A stretch of 64,000 bases of DNA from Mimachlamys varia. Taxonomy: Eukaryota > Mollusca > Bivalvia > Pectinida > Pectinidae. The translations under genes and the position numbers were made by a program. This document shows, piece after piece, positions 47,901 to 59,900 of this stretch (the first letter of the stretch is position 1; each line of letters starts with the position of its first letter). The DNA lies in contig OX392541.1 of the NCBI GenBank assembly GCA_947623455.1, forward strand, positions 11,164,719 to 11,228,718, read 5' to 3'. The notes beneath the pieces were generated by a model. It saw only the letters and a program-made list of their open reading frames with translations, ran no database searches and was not told the origin of the DNA.

Positions 47901-50900
47901 TCAGTGTTATACGATGGAGAACACATCTCGGACAGTCCTTACAACGTGACGGTGTTTGACCCCTCCAGGGTCCGCGTGTACGGACTAGAAGGAGGTTCCG
48001 TTGGTACTGGACTCAAATTTCACGGTAAGTGCTTATTGGACAGTCTATAATTAGCCAATTATTTACTTACAAATATTTTGAGATAACTTGTTTTTATCAG
48101 ATTTTGTGAGATAATTTGATTGTTGGGGATAATTGGATTATTTCTGTTTTGTGAGATTGTGATTGTTTCAAATGGATTATTTCTATATCATTTTTGAAAT
48201 TATTTGATCATTTCGATCTGTTAGATGAGATTTTTGGATTGTTTTTGTAAGAGTATTTTCTTATTTCTGTCTTTTTTGTGAGGTTGTTTGATTATTTTCA
48301 TATTATTTTTGAGATTATATGATTGTTTCTCTGTTTTGAGAGAATATTTAATGGATTTTATTTGTCATTTTAAAAATTATTTCATTGTTTTATGTTTTTT
48401 GAGATTATTTGATTATTTCTGTTGTGAGGTTATTTGATTATTTCTGTTGTGAGGTTATTTGATTATTTCTGTTGTGAGGTTATTTGATTATCTCTGTTGT
48501 GAGGTTATTTGATTATTTCTGTTGTGAGGTTATTTGATTATCTCTGTTGTGAGGTTATTTGATTATTTCTGTTGTGAGATTATTTGATTGTTCCTGTTTT
48601 GCTATTTTCTGAGATGTTTTTGATTGTCTCTGTCTAGCTGATACCTCGGAGTCTGGGACAGGGGACGTAACTGTGCAGGTATCCTGTAACGGCTCGCATG
48701 TCCCTGCCTACATCCATCAGGACCGAGTTGGACTGTACAGTATCGACTTCACACCCCAGGGGGCGGGCACATACAAGGTCGAGGTCTACTTCAGTGACAT
48801 GGAGGTCAGAGGTTAGTGACACCAAATTTAGAGAGGACTGAAAAATAATCTGTTCATAGATTTTACCTCCTGAAGATTAAAATTTAATTTTCGAATTTCT
48901 TTTATAGATGTGTTATGATTGAATTCAAATAATTTTTGAAGAAAAAATATACAGGAAAGGCTGAAGTTATAGCGTAAGGGCTGTGCCATAATTAATCATG
49001 TGGGGGAGGTGACAGACACCTGAATTAATATATCTTAGGTGGTTGGGTTAAAACCAGATATGTCTTTATTTCCTTATATTAAATCTTTTTTAATATTTGA
49101 TGGTTGGTGGGTTTCTGAAATAGTACCTCCCGCCTAGGCCTCCAACCTGGTTAATTCTGAAACAGCCCTAGGAAAATTTTCATATATTGTTATTTCTTCA
49201 ATTTTTGCAATTTTCTAAAATGTACCCGAACTACGTCAAAACCTCATTCATTGACACATTTGTCACAGAACTGATCATTATAAAATTACAATGTAAAATA
49301 AGGAATGAACAGAAAGGTGTTTGTTCAAAAAGGGAAAAATCGGTATTTTTATTCATGAACCCCGACATATTTGAAATGAACTTATCCAGTCCTTGGTGTG
49401 GTAGGGTTCAGTTGTGACATTAGGGTTGATTAAATTAAATGTTTTTCTACAGGTTCTCCCTACACGTTGGAGATCGTGGATTCAGCCCAGGTAACCGTTT
49501 CCGGGGACGGTCTCAGCTTGGTCCCAGTCAATCGTACTGCTAGTTTCATTGTCGACACTCACGGATCGGGATCTGGCAACGTGGATGTGGAAATAACGGG
49601 TAGGTGTTAGTGTGGATGAGGGTTGTATGGATGAGGGTTGAGGCTGTCCTGCAGTATATATAGTAACCCGCTGATGGGGAATGCGGACTAAGTTAATTGC
49701 TGGTAATGGTCTTACATCTCTCAGGGAATGGTAGTGAAATATAGTATAGAGTTACTAGACTAGAACAAAAATTTAGACAAAAAATAAAAAAAATGTATAG
49801 TTCTAAAAATATTAAAAGTATAAATTATTTATGGAAAATTTTTATTAAGTTTTGAAATTTGAATTTAGTGTAGTATCATGAAAACTTATTGCATAAGTTT
49901 AAACCTATAATTTATATATTCAAAAATATTTATCAAGTGAAGTCCACTCATTCACCCCTGAAGAAAAATTTGAACTCTTCTGAATCAAAGGTGGACTAGT
50001 TCATTATGAAATTTCAGGGATGAATGAGTGAAGAGACTCCCAGACATTGTATCGTTGCTCTAGCTACCTCAACCCATGCTTGACCTTGACCTACAAGATT
50101 TCACTGTATTGGAATGTCATTCCTATCGCCATGTCCTAAAAATAATCTTAACATCAACAGAAACCATACAGTCCATTTCATTGCTTGTACATTTAGTTTT
50201 AATTGTTTTAAAGTGTATAGGTTTAATCAAGAATGTTACCCTGTCAATAACCCTCACATTGACCCTGGTTTGGTTGATCAACTCGGGTTCCCATTCAGAC
50301 TGATATTAACAACATATGATATACAATAACCCTTACTCCAATGTGATAACCCACTGGTCAGATATGATAACCTGTATACCACACAATAACCCTTACTCTC
50401 ATGTGATGACCCAGGTCAAATGTGATAATTTCTATACCACACAATAACCCTGTCTCCCTGTGATGACCTAGGTTAGACTTGATATCCCGCATACCACACA
50501 ATAACCCTGACTCCCTTGTGATGACCCAGGTCAAACGTGATAACTTTTATACCACACAATAACCCTGACTCCCCTGTGATAACCCAGGTCAAACATGATA
50601 TAACCTGAATACCACACAATAACCCTGACCCCCATGTGATAACCAAGGTCAGACATGATAACCTGTATACCACACAATAACCCTGACTCCCATATTATAA
50701 ATAATGTTGGTTAAATGCAATGTAACCCTGATATCAAACAATAAATTGGCTTGAATACTTTTCCTTATAAACTAGTAACTGGCTTATCAGTCATGAAAAG
50801 TAATCTCAAAATATTGAATTCACATGTGGTTCTGACAATTTCATGAAATATAAATGACTTGGAATGGTGTTGGGGATTATATGAGTGAATTCTTTTAGTG

Positions 50901-53900
50901 GAACCTTATGATGCCTTTGTCTCAGTTGATTTGAAAATCTGCTAGAAAGGAAAATCCTTTCATATACTGTGATAATATGAAAATTTCAACATAATTATCA
51001 TTTTGATATTAAGTTATGTATAGAAGTCAATGTAACTAGCTCAGAATAAGTTCTGTGTTTCATGTTAAATCCAACTTATCCCAAACAGGTTTTAATTGAC
51101 TTCTATGCATAGCTAACTTTGCATTTCCTTCAATATGCCTGCATAATGAGTGGTAGCAGGGGTAGGGGGTCGCGGTGGCCAAGTGGTTAAGGTGTCCCGA
51201 CATTCTACCGCTAACCCTCAATCTCTGGGCCACCGTGGCCAAGTGGTTAAGGTGTCCAGACATTCTACCACTAGCCCTCCACCTCTGGGTTGCGAGTTCC
51301 AAACCGACATGGGACAGGTTGTCAGGTACTGGCTGTAGGTTGGTGGTTTTTCTCTGGGTACTCCGGCTTTCCTCCACCTCCAAAACCTGGCACGTCCTTA
51401 AATGATCCTGGCTGTTAATAGGACGTTAAACAAAAATAAACCAAGCTAAAATGTAACAGGGCAATTGAAAAGCGTACTAATTGAACTCGCATGATAGAAA
51501 CAGAATTGGGTCAATGCAAGGAACCTTGATTTTAATGTAAAGCCATGTTGTTGGTGACTATCAGGTTTGCTGTTCAATAATTTTGAACATTTTTGATTCT
51601 TTGGAGAATGAACCTGTTACTTAATGAACATCCATAATTATTGATATCAATTGAACGTAAAATTACAGAAATATATATTTTTTTACATACCAGATTGTGT
51701 GACAAATAACAACTTTATTAATGATATTTGACCTGTGACCTATGACCTGATGTCTGACAACAGTCACAAGTAAACGATAAGATACAGCAGTCACAAGTAA
51801 ACGATAAGATGCAACAATCACAAATGTAGCAAATCTGGATCTTGTCGATCATCGGCGACCAGATAGCTCAGTTGGTTGAGTGTCCGTCTAGAGTTTGGAA
51901 GGTCCCGGGTTCAAACCCTGGTCTGGCCATGCATTTTTCCTCTCCTGTTACACAAGTAAACGATAAAACGCAACTATACCAAATTTTCACTTAATTCTTT
52001 TTCAGACATCAGGTGAATGGTCAGATATAAGATAAACTTGATAAACTTAAATTCTACATAAAGTTTTAACTTTGTGATGATGTTCTCGGCAACTTAACGC
52101 CGTCCTTTCGAGAAACACTGGTTTAATTGACATTTAAGATTTGTAAATTTATACATCGAAACTCTGATTATCCTTAGAAGAATATTTTGAATTTCTTTTA
52201 TAAACGAAGTTTTAGTGATCATGGGGAAAAATCTATTCTGAAAAATCGACAGTCAGAGCAAATTTGCAAAAAAAATGCTAACTGAAAAAGCAAAACCGTT
52301 TATACATTATTTATACAAATTAACATAATTAATTTCATACATGTACAAGCAAAACCGAAATTGTTTGGTTAACTCTTTCACCCCTGAAATTTCAGCATGG
52401 GCTATTCCAACCTTTGACTTGGAAGAGTTTAAATGTGTCTTCAGGGGTGAATGAGTTAAAACTGAAAATTAAACCTCCAATATTTTCTGTTATACCCAAA
52501 ACTTTGGCTGCCATAAAAATGTTTGTAATTAATCTATGCATATTATTATACAGGTATATTTTATGGACATGAGAATGTGGTTGATTTATCAATTTTGATA
52601 TGTTTTTAAGAAATAACTGTTTGAGTTATTTAAAGTATGACTTAAGATCATTGCAAATTATTTTTAGAAATAAATACGAAATTCAATCATCACAAAGTTA
52701 AACCAATATGTACTGCTTTTTGCATGTCATTAATTCATGATCTAAGCTGTGTAACATAACGCTAATTGAAAACAGTTGATGATAAAAAGTAAAAATGATC
52801 GATGAAAGTAAAAGACTTGATAATTTCATTAATTTTTTTTTCGAAACTGTATAATGAGATTGAATTAAAAAAAATCAATTTCAGTTTCAATAGAGTATAG
52901 AATTTGTTGTGCTTAATACAAATTATAAATGTTTTCTAAATTTAATTAATTTCATCACTTTGAAAAAGAAAGCAGAATTTAAAATCATTCGTCTTCTTTT
53001 GTATTAAAAAAATAATAATAAAAAAAAAATGAATAAAAAAAATAAAAAAATATTTGAATTAAATTCAACTTTAAAAAAAATTAAATTAAAAATTAAAAAA
53101 AATGTATGTATATGGAACAATTGAATTTATTTTTATATAGGAGTACAATTTAAATGTTAATTCAGTTTTAAATGATCTAAGTTTGATTACCGGCAAATTA
53201 ACTTCAGTTATTTTAAGGGAATTTTCTTCACCATGATTGACCAAAGATTGTACCCACAATATTGTAACAATTTATATATATTTCCCACAATTCAGTATTC
53301 TGTTGAAAATTTTGTGCTTCAGTTACACTTTAAATAGCATTCAAAATCACATGTTTTGAAATGGCATGTCTTCAGCTATATTTCTGTTTTCACATAAATC
53401 ACCCTGTGAATTTTTTTTTACCAGCAGAAGACGTTATTTGCTGAGATGATCGTAATTGAGATGTGAAAACTTAAGAAGCCATGTTTAAATTTTTCATTGA
53501 ATTAAAATATTTTTAACAACATGTGCTGTATTTTGCCACAAATAAGCTCCCACCCCCAGTGAAAAAAAACTGCCCATAAATAGGGAGGGGGCTTAATCTT
53601 GAATACCTCCCTGTTCTCAAAATCCACCATCTTGGATATTCTATTATTTTGATCTATGAATTCAGAACACTCTTTACAAATAATGTAATTCTAGTTGTTC
53701 GTTTTGATAAAATAATTAACTTACATTCAGATAAATTAATAATACATTAATTTTTACGCAAATTCGGATGAAACAAAAATGCAGGAATAAGTCTGATACA
53801 ATAACATCTATAATTAGTTACTTGCATGCGTATGTCTTTAACACGACTTACAGACATAACAATAATGTAACTCTTGCATCGTGTTCCTGCTGTCCTAAAA

Positions 53901-56900
53901 AACACGCCTCGGATACACGGAGCGTACGTGTATCTATATATTCTTATGTATATATACTTATATTTGCATCGTGTTCATAACATAAAACATTAACGAAAAA
54001 AACAACTGGAAACATGCGCAATGCTTTCCATTAATATTGCATCGTGTTAATAACATAATTTATAACATAAAAAATTAACGAAAAAAAATCCCCTGGAAAC
54101 ATGCGCAATGCTATCCATTAAAGGCCCAATATACGTAACTTTTGACAAAACTTGAAGCGAAAATCAAGCCTAACAACTGATTATATTTATAGATTTTGTT
54201 AAGATAAGCTGATATCAGCAATATCCAAGATGAATTCTTACGTCGTTACCGGTACAGCAGCAGTTGAAACTCGGTATTTGTAAACAATCGTCCATTTTGA
54301 ACTGTCTACTAACTTCGGCTTGTTGTTGAAGTGGGCCTCACCTGAATTATTTTCAGTTTAGATTTTTCTGTCAAGAGTTTCTTGTTAGTTACCGCTCAGG
54401 TTTACTTCGTTTTAGGCTTATTTTTGCATGGTTATCAACTGGATTTTTTTTCAGAATTTTTCAGAATCACGAAAAAATTCCAAAGTTACGTATATTGGGC
54501 CTTTAATATTGCATCGTGCTAATGACATAATATAAATAAAATAAAACATTACTGAAAAAACAAATTGGAAACATGCGTAATGTTTACCATTAACATGTTC
54601 TGTCTCGGCCTCAGCCTGCTGCGCAAGGGATGGTTGCGGCATACGTTAGTCAGATGAAGAAACAATTATCTCAGTTCGTCGTTTCTATATAGAGACAAAA
54701 ATCTGCCGTTCAAGATTTGTTCGCGGCGTTGCTGATGATAATTCTGCGCTTGTTGTACTCTTCAGTACGAAAACTCTGGCTTTTTAAAACTGAAACATTT
54801 TCTTCTGGCCAATCATAACGAAGCATGAAGATTTCTGCACTCACCACTGTACTGCACTCACTGGGTTGATGTGTTTTGATTGGTGCGTTAGTCAGGTAAG
54901 TCTGGGTAGATTTGTATTGTGTGATTTGATTGGTTATTAAGTAAGAGAAAGGAAGGATGGTATGTTTAGTAGTGATAAAAATCTTTTGTACGTCTGCATG
55001 ACATGCATGTTTTTTTATTTTATTTATTCTTTATTTCAAGATTTTCTTCGAAATAGATAACATTTTGAATTTTGATATTCTTTTAAAATAATTGTTTGGA
55101 AATTGGGATATTTTCGGGATTGAAATCATAAAAAAAAATACATGTTTTAAATTTTGTGAAGAATTGTGAAAATGTAGAGGAAATATTTAAATTGATATTT
55201 TAAGTTAAGATAACTTGTCAATCATGCTTATCATTATATTTGTTTAAATAAAGAAAAACATTACCCATATATATTTACTGAAATGTTTTAATAAACATAA
55301 AATATCCAATGTAATATTTTGTTGAATTATGAATTATGCACATGAAAATTAACAAGGCAGAAAGTATGAAAATAATTTTTTGGTTAAAATAATATTTAAA
55401 AAAAAAATTGACAAAAGTTAATACTGTACATGAACACACCATCCATTCTATGCTCCATCCGTATATCTGTGAATGTTATGTATGATTTAGCATGACTATG
55501 GTAATGCTATATTGACAGCTTAACTTTTTCAGTTCTGTGAATGTTTAGATCTATATATAGTATACTGATACCCTGCATGACGTGCATACTCGGCTTATAC
55601 CTATATATAGACATATCTAATGGGTCTGTCACATAGTTTGGTGTCATTGGTTGGATGTAGATCTTTTACCAATGTTTCATTTTGATTTTAATTTTTGATA
55701 AGTACGCATTACTTTAGAGTGAAAATATATATTCTTTCAAAAATAAAACTATTTTTTCAGCTTAGAATCTTCAACAAAATAAAAAATAACGGTGTTCTCT
55801 TGATTTTGTTCACTGAAAACATTGTACTGCAAAATTTCTGTACTTAACTTATTCACCCCTGAATTGTCATAATGGACTATTCCAACCTCTGAATTGGAAT
55901 AGTTCAAATGTGTTTTTAGGGGTGAACGAGTCGAGATAATGATGGAAATTATTATTCGGATGAAATCGAAAATAAATCCCCTGGTAGTAAAAAATACAAA
56001 ATGATGGAAGAACTGGTCAGTTAATTAGTTAACAAAGAAACAAAACGAAGTTTGAACTTACAAGGTAACTTCATTGAAGACCTTAGTATGTCATTTATAC
56101 CTGGATTGTGTTCCGATTTATAACATTATGTGGATGCTGTTTTGTCTTATGGGAAATCTGGATTGAAATAAGATATTTCAGTTACGTTGCTTTGAAAATC
56201 TAATTGAAGCCCCAGTATAAAAATCATGTAAATTGAGAAATTAAAAAAATAAATTTCCAAAAATCTACATAACAAAAAAAAAAGATTTAGTGATATAAGG
56301 TCAATAGTTTTATTAATTTCATAAAAATATTAGATACAATTTAAGAGAAGGTTTCAGAATGGTTGACAATATTGTATTTCAGCACCATCAGGCTCGAAGG
56401 TAAAACCCAAAGTTTCCAAGGACAGGGGCAGACACAATATTGATTACTCCCCAACAGAATCAGGTGAGAATCAGGCAAATTTACTGTTTTCGTACCCTGA
56501 GATTCAGGCTAATTTACTGTTTTCGTACCCTAGAATATCTTTATTCCACCTTTTGTAAGGCTTTTTATCTGCCATTTCTACTCTTCTGAAATGTTTTTGT
56601 ATTCTTTTTGTTTCCATGGTTATCATGTTCTGTATATATTAAATTCACCTTATATTTCCATACCCTAGAGATATCTTTATTCGACGCTTTCTGTAAGGTT
56701 TTTTATCGGCCATTTCTACTCTTCTGAAATGTTTTTGTATTCTTTTTGTTTCCATGGTTACCATGTTCTGTATATATAACCACCTTATGTTTTCGTACTC
56801 TAGAATATCTATGTCCCACTTTCTGTAAGTTTCTATCTATCATTTCTACTTTTTGAAATGTTTTCATATTCTTTTTGTTTCCATGGTTAACCATGGTTTA

Positions 56901-59900
56901 TAAAATAATATATATCGCCTTACTATATTTCAGCATATGCAGTATTATTTGTCTAAACTAACCCCTCTGTAATCCAAAACCCTGTCTTTTAATTCCAACT
57001 GTCATTTCCATCTTCATTTATATATAATATTTTTACAAACAGTACACCTGTGTAAACTGGCCAAAATGTTCGGTATCAGTGACTTCTAGTTTAAACAGAT
57101 TATGAATAGTTTACCATCCTCGTTGAATTATGCCCTGTCATTTCTGTCAATCTTCAATTTTAAGGTAATTGATTGAAAAAAATATGGTTAAGAATTTAAA
57201 TATGTTCATCTTTAGCAGTTTGAGTAGAGTAACCAAAATATTTCATCATTGAAATAATTTCATTTTGGAAAAATCAGTTTGAATTCATGAAGGGTAATAT
57301 ACACAATGGTATGAAGTTTGAATAATTAACTCGTAATCATTCACCCCTGATATTCCATAATGAAATATTCCAATAATTGAGTTGGAAGAATTCAAATGTG
57401 TTTTCAGGGATGAAATGTTCAATATATATATCTATGTCTGCTGACCGGTCATTTGTCCACTCTAGGTGACCACCAGATCTACGTGTCATTCTGCGGCCAG
57501 CCCTTACAGGGCAGCCCCTTCGTCTGTCGAGTGTACGACGTCGGGCAGGTGGTCATCTCCAATATGCCAAAGTTCGCCTCCATTGGGAAGATGGTCAAGT
57601 TTCAAAGTAAGTTAACTGCTAGCATGATTGAATATAATGTTGTTATCGAGTGAGAAAGTTTGTAAGAAAGTACAGAAAGGTAATTCAATTTTTAATATAC
57701 AGTCAAGCTTTGATGTTTCCATTTTCCCTGATAAATTGGAATATTAAAAGAGAAATTGACAAGGTTCACTTGGTTTTGATCCCTGATAATAATTTCTTTG
57801 AGAATATATTTTGGAAATTCATCAGATTTTAGTAAATTATTTGTTATGTTTCATTACATTTAAGGCCATTTGTGAATTTTAAAATACCTGTGTCATACTT
57901 GCCAACCCTCCCGATTTAGGCGGGAGGCTCCCGATTTTAGACTGCCTCTCCCGCCTCCCGATCGTGATTGCAAAAATCGGGAAATCTCCCGATTTTGAGG
58001 AACCCCATCTCAATTTAGCTCAACCGTATCACCTTCTTGTGATTTGTACAGTCCTTCACTCTAGAATTTGACACTGATTAAATAACAAGGCTGTCCCAAG
58101 TCCAGTAATGACCCTACTGATGATTGTAAGGGCAGTGCATGCCCCGGGGGACTGTAATTAGTGGGAGAGGGGGATCGGGAGAACAAGTCAACACAGCCAC
58201 GGCACAGGTGTCTGACAGGCGTGCTCCCTCAAGCATCAATCAATTACAACCAGATCCTCTAACATGACCAACAGGTTATTAATTTGTGTAAACAACTGTA
58301 AGACTTTAAAACAAACACTTGATAAGGCTATTATGTATCAATTTACTCACATTTGATTGCATTAGACACCGTTAAAATGTGTGTATTCACTGATGGTCGC
58401 CATCTTGGATTACGTAAGGTACAAAACGGAAAACGGAATTAAAAATCCGGATTTATTAATTTACTGACAAATGTGTATTTTATAGTTTTATAAGAAACAT
58501 TTACACTGTTAATTGATTAAAATATTTTATTTCACATTTAAAGTACATGTGATATTTTGTTTTTCATATTTGTTTCCCTCCAATTAGTAAATATATAATG
58601 CTAAATATTTAAAAATATTTTTTTTTTCTTCAAAAAATAATTTCAAATCAGGATTTGTTGAGATACAAGTGCAAATAATATAAATTAATGAAAATTAATT
58701 ATATTCCATGTACAAAATACGTACACCTGTCTATTTTTTCCCTTTTTTTATTCTTTTATTGATATGATTATAAATTGAAAAAAAAATTAAAACAAAAGGA
58801 ATATATTCTAATTCTTTCCCCTTTTCTGGTAGATTAAATAGAACAATGAAAAATTATTTATGCTTTGGTATATCAAAGGAACCTTAAAATTAGCATCAGA
58901 TATGTGCTATTAGGCTATTATGAGTTTGAAAATAGATTATTCTCTTGAAAATACTACATTATGATATATAGCTACCGGTTCCGCGACATATAGGTAGATT
59001 CCAGTCGAAAATTTCAAACACGCACTTTTCTCCCCCATGGAGATTTTGAAAAGTTGGCAAGTATGCTGTGTTACATAATCAGATGAATCGTTTTAAATAA
59101 GGTCATGACATTGACAGTAATGCTATACAAAAAATATGTGGCAATTTTTCATAAGTTTAGTGCATAATTGGGGAAACAAAATTAAAAAGAAAATGTATCC
59201 ATGAAAAATAAGTTTATTATTTGATTAATTAATGGCGATTAAAAGAATTTAAAATTGCCAAAAAATAAATTAATAAGGAAACATTACTGTGGACAACTAA
59301 ATAAGCAACATGAGCATTGAAAATTAAAAATGAAAAAAAAAACCCCAAAAACCAAATGTTTTTAGGGACCAGTTAAGGCGCAAAGTCACAAAATTGACTT
59401 GTCAATGAACCACAATTTACTCAAATACAGGTAAATATGCATTATAGGTAGTAAAGATATGAAGTCATTCTCTGTGTTTTTGTCGTGGTGGCATTTGCAA
59501 ACTTAGGCATCCGAAAAAAGGTGTCGGAGTTGTTGATTTTAGGGACATGGACACTTCATATTGGGTTGAATATGGTACTTGAGATTCTTTTAGAACTGTT
59601 TGGTTTGTTTGTTTCAGTTGATGCCTCAAAGGCTGGGTCAGGCAATATAGAGATCATGGTGAACGATGGCCGTATTTCCTGTAATGTTCAGAACCTAGGA
59701 AATTACTGCTTCAATGCTTCCTTTACACCCGATAATGTGGACCCTCACATCATAGAGATGAAATTCAACAACAAGCCGGTCATTGGTAGGTATCCAGGTC
59801 CTAAAACATCCCTCTGACATGCTCAGTAATATGCCCGCCCCTTTTTAATTGTTTTTAGTGATAAACACATGCTCTGTAATAAGCCTGCCCTTCTTGTTAA

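Noticed and set aside
51150..51405. Overlapping ORFs on both strands
   Set aside because: They lie wholly inside the SINE with the doubled head.
54451..54642. Minus-strand ORF overlapping the 381-bp MITE end
   Set aside because: It crosses the precise MITE border, so it cannot be an old gene.
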